Assembly: GCF_003852705.1 (NCBI RefSeq)
Contig: NZ_REFA01000008.1
Location: 40,321 to 104,320 of the forward strand
Origin: Amniculibacterium aquaticum
GTDB lineage: Bacteria; Bacteroidota; Bacteroidia; Flavobacteriales; Weeksellaceae
Reading direction: 5' to 3'
Length of the DNA: 64,000 bases
The notes beneath the pieces were generated by a model. That model worked only from the letters and a program-made list of their open reading frames with translations, made no database searches and was not told the DNA's origin. This document shows, in pieces, positions 25,173 through 34,131 of this stretch (position 1 is the first letter of the stretch; every line of letters begins with the position of its first letter). A program made the translations under genes and the position numbers.

Positions 25173-25176
25173 TCAA

Positions 25177-26499
25177 ATGAAAGCACCTTGGCAAAGAATC
25201 AATCAAAACAACTCCCTTCCCGAATCTCATGCAAGTGTACAAGTCCCAAGAACAGTTAGTTTTTGGAAAAAACTTTTTGCGTTTTTAGGCCCTGGACTCA
25301 TGGTTGCCGTTGGGTACATGGATCCCGGAAATTGGGCTACCGATATTGCCGGTGGATCTCAGTTTGGTTATACTTTGCTTTCCGTGATTCTGATTTCCAA
25401 TATTTTTGCCATGGTTTTGCAACATTTGGCTGTGAAATTAGGCGTAGTTGCCGAAAGGGATTTGGCTCAGGCTTGTAGGGATCACTTCTCTCCTAAAGTC
25501 AATTATGCGTTGTGGGTGCTTTGCGAAATTGCAATTGCAGCCTGCGATTTGGCCGAAGTCATAGGTTCTGCCATTGCACTCAATTTATTGTTTGGGATAC
25601 CTTTAACTTGGGGTATCGTAATCACCATCGTGGATGTATTGCTGATTTTATTTCTTCAACACAAAGGATTTCGTTGGTTGGAAGCCGTGGTTGCAGCTCT
25701 TATTCTGACCATTTTCGGATGTTTTATGTACGAAATCATTCTCAGCAAGCCCGATGTCTTTCCGTTGCTCTCAGGCTTGGTTCCCCAAAAAGAAATCGTT
25801 ACCAATCCGTCCATGTTGTACATTGCCATTGGGATTATTGGTGCCACGGTGATGCCTCATAACCTTTATTTGCACAGCAGTATTGTACAAACGAGGAATT
25901 ACGAAAGAAATGCGGAAGGAAAAAAAGAAGCCATAAAATTTGCAACCATCGACAGTACTTTGTCATTGTTTATGGCGTTTTTCATCAATGCAGCCATTTT
26001 GATTGTTGCAGCGGCTACTTTTCATACCACAGGAAATCATCATGTTGCTGAAATTACCGATGCTCATCAATTGTTGGCTCCCATTTTAGGCACCAGTTTG
26101 GCCTCTGTATTTTTTGCAATAGCATTATTAGCGTCTGGTCAAAACTCGACTTTGACAGGGACTTTAGCAGGACAAATTGTGATGGAAGGTTTCCTGAATC
26201 TCAGATTGAAACCGTGGCTGAGAAGGCTGATCACAAGACTCATCGCTGTAATTCCGGCTTTGGTGGTAACCATTATCTATGGCGAAAAAGGAACTGCTGA
26301 ATTGCTGGTGCTCAGCCAGGTGATATTGTCCATGCAACTTAGTTTTGCGGTTGTCCCTTTGGTGATGTTTACCAGCGACAAACTGAAAATGGGACAGTTT
26401 GTGAACAAACCCGTTTTGAAATGGTCGGCATGGGTTATTTCTTTCATCATCATCATTCTCAATATCATTTTATTGTATCAGACATTATTTAGTTCATAA
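25177..26499 (+). CDS. mntH: Nramp-type divalent metal transporter
   Basis: MntH is a proton-coupled importer of Mn(II), and to a lesser degree Fe(II), in the inner membrane. The 440-residue protein has about 11 transmembrane helices and both metal-site motifs: DPGN (49-52, in [15 protein letters not shown]) in helix 1 and [10 protein letters not shown] in helix 6. The consensus transport motif [18 protein letters not shown] is also present. The start at 25177 is just four bases after the -7 element, so its mRNA would be nearly leaderless. The operator overlapping the promoter points to metal-dependent repression. Confidence 0.95.
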   Translation: MKAPWQRINQNNSLPESHASVQVPRTVSFWKKLFAFLGPGLMVAVGYMDPGNWATDIAGGSQFGYTLLSVILISNIFAMVLQHLAVKLGVVAERDLAQACRDHFSPKVNYALWVLCEIAIAACDLAEVIGSAIALNLLFGIPLTWGIVITIVDVLLILFLQHKGFRWLEAVVAALILTIFGCFMYEIILSKPDVFPLLSGLVPQKEIVTNPSMLYIAIGIIGATVMPHNLYLHSSIVQTRNYERNAEGKKEAIKFATIDSTLSLFMAFFINAAILIVAAATFHTTGNHHVAEITDAHQLLAPILGTSLASVFFAIALLASGQNSTLTGTLAGQIVMEGFLNLRLKPWLRRLITRLIAVIPALVVTIIYGEKGTAELLVLSQVILSMQLSFAVVPLVMFTSDKLKMGQFVNKPVLKWSAWVISFIIIILNIILLYQTLFSS

Positions 26500-26580
26500 G
26501 TACTTGTGTAGAAATAAGATCGTTCAATAATTTGAATTGTCTGTCTTTTCTGTTATTTTTGTGCATCTTAAAAATGCAGC

Positions 26581-28920
26581 ATGGATTATTTGAAAGGTCT
26601 TAACGAATCTCAACACAAAGCAGTTACAACACTTCACGGACCACTTATGGTATTGGCCGGTGCCGGATCTGGGAAAACCCGAGTGCTTACCATGAGGATT
26701 GCCCATTTGATCAACAATTTGGTAGATCCCTTTAATATTTTGGCACTTACCTTTACCAACAAAGCAGCCAAAGAAATGAAGGAAAGAATTGCAAAAGTGG
26801 TGGGCGAATCCGAAGCCAGAAGCCTTTGGATGGGGACTTTTCACTCGGTTTTTGCAAGAATTCTTCGTTCCGAAGCTCATCTTTTGGGTTATCCTTCTAA
26901 TTTTACCATTTATGATGCCCAAGATGCCCTAAATGTTCTTAAAAAAGTATTGAAAGACCTGAACATCGATTCGGATTTGTACAAACCCAAAAAAGTCTTG
27001 TCCAGGATTTCGGCGTATAAAAACAATTTGATCACCGTAAAAGCCTATTACAACAATCCTGAATTGGTGGAAGCCGATCATAAAGCCAATATGAAATTCA
27101 TCGGTCAGATTTATGAAAAATATGTCGATGCCTGTTACCGAAACGGTGCCATGGATTTTGATGATCTTTTGCTGAAAACCAACGAGTTGTTGACCCGATT
27201 TCCTGAAGTTTTAGCCAAATATCAAGATCGTTTTCGTTATATTTTGGTAGATGAGTATCAGGATACCAACCACTCTCAGTATCTGATTGTTAAAGCGTTG
27301 GCGTCTAAATTTGAAAACATTTGTGTGGTGGGCGACGATGCCCAGTCCATTTACTCTTTCCGTGGTGCCAACATTCAGAATATTTTGAACTTTAAAAAAG
27401 ATTATCCCGATGCTGTAACGGTTTCTTTGGAACAAAATTATCGATCGACACAAAATATCGTGAACGCTGCCAATGTTGTAATTTCTAAAAATCTGCAACA
27501 ATTCCAAAAAAATGTTTTTAGTGAAAATGAAGTGGGTGAGAAAATTAAAGTCTATCGAGCACTAACCGATGCCGATGAAGCCAATTTCGTTGCCAATACC
27601 ATTTGGGAGCAACATCATTTCAACCAAAAAATGTTCGATGATTTTGCCATTCTTTATCGTACCAACTCACAAACCAGAGCTTTTGAAGATGCTCTGAGAC
27701 GGAAAAATATTCCGTATCGTGTGTACGGCGGACTCAGCTTTTACCAAAGAAAAGAAATCAAAGATCTGATCGCTTATCTTAGGGTTTTGGTGAATGAAAA
27801 CGATAACGAAGCCCTCTTAAGAATCATTAATTATCCGGCTCGAGGTATTGGAGAAACGACGCAAAATAAATTGATTGTATTTTCCGACTCTCAAAATATT
27901 TCTCTTTCTCAAACTTTAGACAATATTGCATTTTATGCACCACAATTGGGGCTTAACAATGCGGCAACCGTCAAACTTAACGATTTTTGGGCGATGATCC
28001 GTGCATTTCAGGTCATGTTAAAAACCGAAAATGTCTATCAAGTAGCGATGGAAGTTGCCAAAAGAACGGGTTTTATAAAAATGCTGAAAGACGATCATAC
28101 TCCAGAAGGAATTTCCAGGGTAGAGAATGTTCAGGAATTGATGAACTCCATGCAAGGATTTATCGAAGAACAACAGCAATTGGAAGATGGCGATGCCTCT
28201 CTGTCTAATTTCTTAGAAAATATTGCCCTCAGTACCAGTCAGGACAACCAATCGGATGACGAAGGACCAAAGGTTTCTTTGATGACCATTCACCTTTCCA
28301 AAGGATTGGAATATCCGATAGTACATGTTGTGGGATTGGAAGAAAATCTTTTCCCAAGTTTCATGAGCTCATCCACCAGAGAAGATTTGGAAGAAGAAAG
28401 ACGACTGTTTTATGTGGCGTTAACCAGAGCTGAAAAGCAAGCCTACTTTTCCTATGCCATTTCTAGATTCCAATGGGGGAAAATTTCCGACTGCGAACCT
28501 TCACGATTCTTAAGTGAGATTGATGCCCATTATTTGGAAATGATCAATCCCGTTACTGAAAGCCGTTTCTTGAACCGATCTGGACTATCGTCATCTATAT
28601 TTGATGAAACGCCTTCCGTCCCAAGAAAATTTAAAAAAGTAGAGACGGCACCTAAAAAGAAATTGTCTTTGGGACAAGATAGTCCTCAACCCGAGAAAAA
28701 ACAATTGAAGCCCATTGATGCTGCAAAAATAACCAATCCAAGTGGCAAATCTACTGAAGAAATTGTGGTGGGCGATCGCGTTCGACACGATCGTTTTGGG
28801 ATAGGAGAGGTGGTCTTCTTGGACGGTACAGATCCGGCGAACATCAAGGCAAAAGTTAATTTTTTAGGTGAAGGAGAGAAGAATTTAATTTTGAAATACG
28901 CCAAATTAACAAAACTGTAA
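26581..28920 (+). CDS. UvrD/PcrA-type superfamily 1A DNA helicase
   Basis: A 779-residue 3'-5' ATP-dependent helicase for nucleotide excision repair, mismatch repair or replication restart. All SF1A motifs are seen: Q motif LNESQHKAV, Walker A AGAGSGKTRVL (26-36), Ia TFTNKAAKEMKER, Walker B VDEYQDTN, III GDDAQSIYSFRGA, IV EQNYRST, V TIHLSKGLEYP, VI YVALTRAEKQ. A C-terminal Tudor-like domain (VGDRVRHDRFGIGEVV) ends the protein, as in PcrA/UvrD. Length is typical. Whether it is best called UvrD or PcrA cannot be settled here. Confidence 0.95.
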   Translation: MDYLKGLNESQHKAVTTLHGPLMVLAGAGSGKTRVLTMRIAHLINNLVDPFNILALTFTNKAAKEMKERIAKVVGESEARSLWMGTFHSVFARILRSEAHLLGYPSNFTIYDAQDALNVLKKVLKDLNIDSDLYKPKKVLSRISAYKNNLITVKAYYNNPELVEADHKANMKFIGQIYEKYVDACYRNGAMDFDDLLLKTNELLTRFPEVLAKYQDRFRYILVDEYQDTNHSQYLIVKALASKFENICVVGDDAQSIYSFRGANIQNILNFKKDYPDAVTVSLEQNYRSTQNIVNAANVVISKNLQQFQKNVFSENEVGEKIKVYRALTDADEANFVANTIWEQHHFNQKMFDDFAILYRTNSQTRAFEDALRRKNIPYRVYGGLSFYQRKEIKDLIAYLRVLVNENDNEALLRIINYPARGIGETTQNKLIVFSDSQNISLSQTLDNIAFYAPQLGLNNAATVKLNDFWAMIRAFQVMLKTENVYQVAMEVAKRTGFIKMLKDDHTPEGISRVENVQELMNSMQGFIEEQQQLEDGDASLSNFLENIALSTSQDNQSDDEGPKVSLMTIHLSKGLEYPIVHVVGLEENLFPSFMSSSTREDLEEERRLFYVALTRAEKQAYFSYAISRFQWGKISDCEPSRFLSEIDAHYLEMINPVTESRFLNRSGLSSSIFDETPSVPRKFKKVETAPKKKLSLGQDSPQPEKKQLKPIDAAKITNPSGKSTEEIVVGDRVRHDRFGIGEVVFLDGTDPANIKAKVNFLGEGEKNLILKYAKLTKL

Positions 28921-29006
28921 TTTTTTATTGTGTTGATATTCAGTGTTTAAAATATTTAATGCGATTGATAATTGTCATTATTTGTAATTATTCTAAATTA
29001 AATTAA

Positions 29007-29014
29007 TACATTTG
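29007..29014 (+). promoter_or_regulatory. TAnnTTTG -7 element directly before the 50-residue gene
   Basis: TACATTTG ends four bases before the ATG at 29019, again with the four-base spacing. It is the best evidence that this very short reading frame is transcribed. Confidence 0.55.
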
Positions 29015-29018
29015 CAAC

Positions 29019-29171
29019 ATGAATACAACAGTCATCCCTTTCAAGATAGCACCTCTTAGTCCAGCATTTGGAAAAACAGAAGAAATGTTTTGTGGTAAAA
29101 AGAAATGTTGCAAAAAATACAAAACCGGCAAACGATGCAAAAAATGTCCAGGCCGTTTAAAAATGGCTTAA
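29019..29171 (+). CDS. Small Cys/Lys-rich protein (50 residues)
   Basis: A short gene starting MNTTVIPFKIAPLSPAFG and ending GRLKMA. The C-terminal half is strongly basic with six cysteines in the pattern C-x4-6-CC-x8-C-x2-C (FCGKKKCC and CKKCPG), so it may bind a metal, perhaps as a small zinc ribbon, or bind nucleic acid. No signal peptide or membrane helix is present. The frame is backed by a TAnnTTTG element four bases before the ATG and a terminator downstream. The function is unknown; it is probably monocistronic. Confidence 0.6.
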   Translation: MNTTVIPFKIAPLSPAFGKTEEMFCGKKKCCKKYKTGKRCKKCPGRLKMA

Positions 29172-29258
29172 GGTTATTTCTTAAATAGAACATATTCATT
29201 TAGTTTTTTTTATAGCAGTTAATTGAAAAATTGACTGAGAATAGATTTTTATATTTTA

Positions 29259-29288
29259 GAAACTGCTCTTTTTGGGCAGTTTTTTTTA
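29259..29288 (+). terminator. Terminator after the 50-residue gene
   Basis: AAACTGC pairs with GCAGTTT around a short loop and is followed by eight T. It separates the small gene from the esterase gene at 29311. Confidence 0.75.
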
Positions 29289-29310
29289 TTTTTGAAAGGA
29301 ATATGATTTT

Positions 29311-30198
29311 ATGAATTTCCCATCAATTAAAAAGTATCCACTTTGGATGTTTTCTGTTTTAGGATTGTGGCTTCACTCCTGTACATCGTCCAAAAAATAT
29401 ATGGTTTTTTCTTCTGGAAATAACGGACAGAAGATGTACAATGTGCCTTACGGTCTGGATGCAAGGCAGAAGATGGATGTTTTTTTGCCCAATCCCTCAA
29501 AGCTTTATCCGGTGGTGATTTTGGTGCATGGAGGTGCTTGGAAGTATGGCGACAAGGCACATCTCAGACAGGTTCAGCAGTTGCTGTTCAGATATAAGAT
29601 CCCCACTGTAGCGATCAATTATCGCTTGGTGTCCAAATCCATAACTTACAAAGACCAGTTGGATGATATTCGTTTGGCCATTCAGAAAATTAAATTTGAA
29701 CATGAAAATTGGGATGTTCAGACCGATTCGTTCATCTTATTGGGCGAAAGTGCCGGAGCTCATCTCGCTTTGGTCTATGGATACACACATCCGGATGAAA
29801 TTCTAAAAATTATTTCGATGAGCGGACCAACCGATTTTTATTCTGAAAAATTTCTGAAAAGCACCTATTCCAAGTACGCTCTTCCTTTGATAGAGAAAAT
29901 GGTTGGCGAAAAAATGGATAGAAAAAGTCCGCCGCAAAGTTTTAGAGAAGCCAGTCCGGTATTTTTAGCCAATCATGTTCCCACTCTTCTTTTTCAAGGG
30001 GGGAATGATCTTTTGGTCAATAAAAATCAAGCATTCGAATTGGACTCTGTTCTCGAAGCTAAAAAAATCCCACATCGACTGGTATTTATGAAAAATGCAG
30101 GCCATGCACCACGACTTTTTAGCGAGAATAAAAGAGACAGCATCATCTATCCCAATATTCTCAATTGGATTACAGGAAAAGAATTTAATTCCAAATAA
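29311..30198 (+). CDS. Alpha/beta hydrolase lipoprotein (esterase, BD-FAE/HSL-like)
   Basis: A 295-residue secreted or lipid-anchored esterase. The signal ends LWLHSC (Cys24). The fold is alpha/beta hydrolase with the oxyanion motif HGGAW (73-77), nucleophile Ser147 in GESAGAH, a catalytic Asp in GGNDLLV and His in NAGHAPRL. This set matches carboxylesterases of the hormone-sensitive-lipase and BD-FAE groups. The natural substrate is unknown; short acyl or xylan-acetyl esters are possible. cinA starts three bases after the stop, so the two may be cotranscribed. Confidence 0.85.
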   Translation: MNFPSIKKYPLWMFSVLGLWLHSCTSSKKYMVFSSGNNGQKMYNVPYGLDARQKMDVFLPNPSKLYPVVILVHGGAWKYGDKAHLRQVQQLLFRYKIPTVAINYRLVSKSITYKDQLDDIRLAIQKIKFEHENWDVQTDSFILLGESAGAHLALVYGYTHPDEILKIISMSGPTDFYSEKFLKSTYSKYALPLIEKMVGEKMDRKSPPQSFREASPVFLANHVPTLLFQGGNDLLVNKNQAFELDSVLEAKKIPHRLVFMKNAGHAPRLFSENKRDSIIYPNILNWITGKEFNSK

Positions 30199-30201
30199 AA
30201 A

Positions 30202-31458
30202 ATGAAAAAAGCAATTCTTATCACCATTGGCGACGAAATTTTATCAGGAACAACGATAGATACCAACTCCAATTTTATCGCCGAACAATTGAAAAGCATT
30301 GGCATAAAAGTTTCTGAAATAAGAACCATTTCTGATGAGGTTTCAGCGATTGAATCTGCGTTTCTATGGGCTGTGAATCATGCAGATTTGGTGATTGTAA
30401 CCGGTGGTTTGGGACCGACCAAAGACGATAAAACCAAGAAGGTTTTGGCACAAGTTTTTAGCGATACATTGGTGATGGATGAGGTGGTTTTCGGACATTT
30501 AAAAGATTATCTAACCAAAAGAAAACGATTAGAAATTTTAGAACTTAATCGTTCTCAGGCCGAAGTGCCCTCCAAAGCAAAGGTTTTTCTAAATGATTTT
30601 GGAACCGCACCCGCCATGATGATGTCCAATAAGCAATGTAAAATATTTTGTTTGCCCGGAGTTCCATACGAGGTGAAGCCCCTTATGAAAGACAAGATCA
30701 TCCCATTTCTGCAACAAGAATTCTCTTCGGAATATATTTTATCCCAAACCATTTCCATAGTCGATGTTCCGGAATCGGTACTTTCAGAAAAAATTGAATC
30801 TTGGGAAATGGCATTACCTGAAAATATGCAACTTTCTTATTTGCCGATTGCTAACAGGATAAAACTGAAATTAACTGCAGTAGGAAAGGATAAAAAAGTT
30901 TTGCAAAATCTTTTAAATTCACAGATTGATGGGTTGAAACCTTTGGTCAAAGATCATGTTTTGGCTTGGGATGGCGATAGAATTGAAGAAATATTAAAAG
31001 GAATACTAACCGAAATAGGATTGACCATTGCCGTGGCTGAAAGTTGTACCGGTGGTGAAGTTTCTAAGTTGATAACCTCGGTTTCTGGGAGTTCTGCCTA
31101 TTATTTGGGAGGGATAGTAGCGTATGATTTTCACAAGAAAATTGATATTTTAAAAGTGAAATCCGAAACCATAGAAAAGCATACGGTGGTATCTGTGGAG
31201 GTGGCACAGGAAATGGCAAAAGGTTGTCGGGATTTGTTTTTATCGGACATTTCTATTTCTACCACAGGAGTTGCAGGTCCCAATTCGGACGAGTTCAACA
31301 ATGAGGTGGGCAGGGTGTATTATACCATTCAGGTTAAAGATGTTCAGAAATCGTACACCTTATTTTTGCCCCATTTGGAAAGAAAAGATTTTATGAATTT
31401 TGTAGCCATGAAGGTGCTTCAGGATCTTTTGAAAATTTTAGTTCAAACTAAAAACTGA
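30202..31458 (+). CDS. cinA: CinA family nicotinamide-nucleotide amidohydrolase
   Basis: A 418-residue two-domain protein. The N-terminal MoaB/MogA-like COG1058 domain (about 1-170) shows ITIGDEILSG and VTGGLGPTKDD; in other bacteria it has ADP-ribose pyrophosphatase activity. The C-terminal PncC domain (about 265-415) has the deamidase motif AESCTGGEVSKLITSVSGSS and STTGVAGP, and converts NMN to nicotinic acid mononucleotide in the pyridine-nucleotide cycle. The name competence/damage-inducible protein is historical. Full length. Confidence 0.93.
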   Translation: MKKAILITIGDEILSGTTIDTNSNFIAEQLKSIGIKVSEIRTISDEVSAIESAFLWAVNHADLVIVTGGLGPTKDDKTKKVLAQVFSDTLVMDEVVFGHLKDYLTKRKRLEILELNRSQAEVPSKAKVFLNDFGTAPAMMMSNKQCKIFCLPGVPYEVKPLMKDKIIPFLQQEFSSEYILSQTISIVDVPESVLSEKIESWEMALPENMQLSYLPIANRIKLKLTAVGKDKKVLQNLLNSQIDGLKPLVKDHVLAWDGDRIEEILKGILTEIGLTIAVAESCTGGEVSKLITSVSGSSAYYLGGIVAYDFHKKIDILKVKSETIEKHTVVSVEVAQEMAKGCRDLFLSDISISTTGVAGPNSDEFNNEVGRVYYTIQVKDVQKSYTLFLPHLERKDFMNFVAMKVLQDLLKILVQTKN

Positions 31459-31506
31459 GAATTCATCAGGTTTTTGTAAATTTAAAACTTTAAAAATACA
31501 AAAATT

Positions 31507-32853
31507 ATGAAGCTTTCCGATCTTGCCAATAAGTTAGAAATTTCCATAGAGTCGCTCAAAAAATTCATGATCGATTTTGATCTCGAGCTGAACGAATGCA
31601 TGTGTACCAATTTTGATGTTAAAGAAGACTTTGAAAAATTTGCCTTGGAAAATGTAGAATTTCTACAAAAATTTGAGAAAGATCTTTTTCAGGAAAAATC
31701 AGCAGAGATTATTGCTAAAACCTTACAGCAACCCATAGAAAAAGTTCAAGAAGTTATAAAAAAAGACCTGCCCAATTTGTTTGAAAATGGGATGTACAAA
31801 TCCTCAGTATCTACATTTGGTATCGATAGAAAATTGGGAGGAGATTACCGGTTTGTGTACAATTATTTTGGTCAAAAAAGTGCTCTGGTTCAGAGGGATT
31901 TTATAGGATATCGGGATTTGTATTTTTACATTACCGAAGTCTTAGACCCGTTTGTTAATCCAGATTCTGTTAAAGAATGGGGCATACACAAACCGGCTGG
32001 CATTGTGCTTTATGGCCCTCCTGGAAGTGGGAAAATCTATTGGGCCAATAAAATATCCGAACTTATCGAATACAAATTCAAAGAAGTGAAAAAACATTAT
32101 CTGGGTACTTCTTTTGTCGATGGCAACAAAACCGGTTTCAATGATTTTTTGGTGACCATGCTAAAGGAAGAAAAAGTTTTACTTTTCCTTGAAGATTTTG
32201 ATACCATCATGATGGAAAGAAATGAAGAAGTCTCCGTTTCTTCGGACAACGAAGAAACCAAAGAGATCATCATGCATTATATTTCTAAATTCGAAGAAGA
32301 AAATATTTTGATGATAGGTTCTGCACATACCGTTTTTGCAATCGATGATGAGGTCTTGGCACCAGGACGATTTGATGTGATGATTCCTGTTTTTCCGCCC
32401 AACCACAAAGAAAGAATGGAGTTGGTGCAATATTATATGTTGGAAAACCTGAATGAAGATGCCTTGTTGTACAAAATATTGATTAACAATCAGGCCGATC
32501 ATTTGCCATTTTGGAAAGAAATTACCAGCAAAATGAAACTTTTCAGCAATACCATGATCGTCGATTTTACACAAAGTCTTAAGAAACACATCAAAAATCA
32601 ATACAAAAGACTGAAAAAAGAGGACATGGTTATTGGTTCTAATTTATTAGAAGCTGCTCTTAGAGATGCCATAACCAAGCTAACCGAAGAATACCTCAAC
32701 CAAATTGTGCAGTTTATCCAAGATGTTTCGATTAACAATTATGAAAATTTTGCACAGAGAATTGAAGGAATGAAGGCTGAACTGAGCACTTATACCGTGC
32801 AAGAGCAACCGGAAAGAGCCATAGGATTTCAACACAACGGAGAGAAAAAATAG
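31507..32853 (+). CDS. AAA-type ATPase with altered Walker A motif
   Basis: A 448-residue protein of unknown role. The N-terminal 25 residues (MKLSDLANKLEISIESLKKFM) resemble the helical IF2_N module. The AAA domain spans about 160-345. Walker A reads GPPGSGKI (170-177), with Ile where Thr/Ser normally contacts magnesium. Walker B reads LLFLEDFD (225-232), with the usual D-E pair reversed. Sensor 1 (GSAHT) and the arginine-finger box APGRFD (R288) are normal. The C-terminal third is helical. Nucleotide may be bound but hydrolysis could be weak. It may be cotranscribed with cinA 48 bases upstream. Confidence 0.78.
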   Translation: MKLSDLANKLEISIESLKKFMIDFDLELNECMCTNFDVKEDFEKFALENVEFLQKFEKDLFQEKSAEIIAKTLQQPIEKVQEVIKKDLPNLFENGMYKSSVSTFGIDRKLGGDYRFVYNYFGQKSALVQRDFIGYRDLYFYITEVLDPFVNPDSVKEWGIHKPAGIVLYGPPGSGKIYWANKISELIEYKFKEVKKHYLGTSFVDGNKTGFNDFLVTMLKEEKVLLFLEDFDTIMMERNEEVSVSSDNEETKEIIMHYISKFEEENILMIGSAHTVFAIDDEVLAPGRFDVMIPVFPPNHKERMELVQYYMLENLNEDALLYKILINNQADHLPFWKEITSKMKLFSNTMIVDFTQSLKKHIKNQYKRLKKEDMVIGSNLLEAALRDAITKLTEEYLNQIVQFIQDVSINNYENFAQRIEGMKAELSTYTVQEQPERAIGFQHNGEKK

Positions 32854-32933
32854 TTGAAGATGTATTTTAGTTTTCATGACCAAACACCAAACACTAAAAA
32901 CGAAACACCAAACAATTTCTGAATTGATTTTCT

Positions 32934-32941
32934 TACTTTTG
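32934..32941 (+). promoter_or_regulatory. TAnnTTTG -7 element directly before prfB
   Basis: TACTTTTG ends four bases before the prfB ATG. Confidence 0.5.
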
Positions 32942-32945
32942 CAGC

Positions 32946-34055
32946 ATGATTACAAATGACCAGTTAAAAGCCGTTCAGAGTCGTATAGACGACCTTTATA
33001 AATATCTTCAGATCGAAAAAAAAAGTATAGAAATTGCGAATGACGATGAAAAAACAGCTGCTCCAGAATTTTGGGACAACCCCAAAACGGCAGAAGTTTT
33101 TTTGAAACAACTTCGATCCAAAAAGAAATGGGTAGAAGATTACGAATCCATTCATAACCAATTCGAAGATGCTCTGGTTTTGGTCGAATTTGCAAAAGAA
33201 GATCCCGATAGTGAAAAAGAATTGGACGATTCTTTTCCGCTTTTGATCGAAAATATAGAAAATCTCGAATTCAAAAATATGCTTTCCAACGAAGGCGATG
33301 AGTTGCCGGCCGTTTTGCAAATTACAGCCGGTGCAGGTGGCACAGAAAGTTGTGATTGGGCGTCGATGCTGATGCGTATGTACACCATGTGGGCCGAAAA
33401 ACAAGGCTATAAAATCAAAGAACTCAACTTTCAAGAAGGCGATGTTGCTGGTGTGAAAACCGTAACTCTAGAAATTGATGGCGAATATGCTTTTGGGTAT
33501 CTAAAAGGCGAAAACGGCGTGCATCGTTTGGTGAGAATTTCTCCTTTCGACTCCAATGCGAAAAGGCATACCAGTTTCGTTTCGGTATATGTCTATCCTT
33601 TGGTTGATGATACGATAGAAATCAACATCAACCCGGCAGATATTTCTTTTGAAACCATGCGAAGCTCCGGAGCTGGTGGACAGAATGTGAACAAGGTAGA
33701 GACTGCCGTGCGTTTGCGACATGCACCTACAGGTATTATCATCGAAAATTCTGAATCCAGATCTCAGCTTCAGAACAAAGAAAAAGCCATGCAGCTCCTT
33801 CGGTCAAGACTTTACGAAATCGAGTTGGAAGAAAGGATGAAAGCCAGAAACGAAATCGAAGCCGGAAAAATGAAAATAGAATGGGGGAGCCAGATCCGAA
33901 ATTATGTGATGCACCCGTACAAGTTGGTGAAGGATGTGCGTTCCGGTTACGAAACTTCCGATGTCGATGGCGTGATGAACGGTCAGCTGACTCCTTTCCT
34001 AAAGGCTTTTCTTATGGCGGATGGGACTGCAGTTTCGGACGATTTGGATTTGTAA
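32946..34055 (+). CDS. prfB: Peptide chain release factor 2, in one uninterrupted frame
   Basis: RF2 recognises UGA and UAA stop codons and triggers hydrolysis of peptidyl-tRNA. The 369-residue protein has the stop-codon-reading tripeptide SPF (199-201) and the catalytic GGQ (244-246, in [13 protein letters not shown]). Many bacterial prfB genes need a programmed +1 frameshift at an in-frame UGA near codon 26; here the region reads straight through ([13 protein letters not shown]) without a UGA. RF2 is thus made without this feedback control. A TAnnTTTG element lies just before its ATG. Confidence 0.96.
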   Translation: MITNDQLKAVQSRIDDLYKYLQIEKKSIEIANDDEKTAAPEFWDNPKTAEVFLKQLRSKKKWVEDYESIHNQFEDALVLVEFAKEDPDSEKELDDSFPLLIENIENLEFKNMLSNEGDELPAVLQITAGAGGTESCDWASMLMRMYTMWAEKQGYKIKELNFQEGDVAGVKTVTLEIDGEYAFGYLKGENGVHRLVRISPFDSNAKRHTSFVSVYVYPLVDDTIEININPADISFETMRSSGAGGQNVNKVETAVRLRHAPTGIIIENSESRSQLQNKEKAMQLLRSRLYEIELEERMKARNEIEAGKMKIEWGSQIRNYVMHPYKLVKDVRSGYETSDVDGVMNGQLTPFLKAFLMADGTAVSDDLDL

Positions 34056-34106
34056 AATTTAAGAATTATTAACATTTTCAGTCTGCATTTTTCTTTTAAA
34101 TTAAAC

Positions 34107-34114
34107 TATATTTG
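34107..34114 (+). promoter_or_regulatory. TAnnTTTG -7 element of the DedA gene
   Basis: TATATTTG, a perfect match, lies 17 bases before the ATG at 34132. Confidence 0.5.
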
Positions 34115-34131
34115 CGACTAACTTTTTAACT

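Noticed and set aside
32946..33030. Programmed frameshift at the start of prfB
   Set aside because: There is no in-frame UGA and the single frame gives a full-length RF2.
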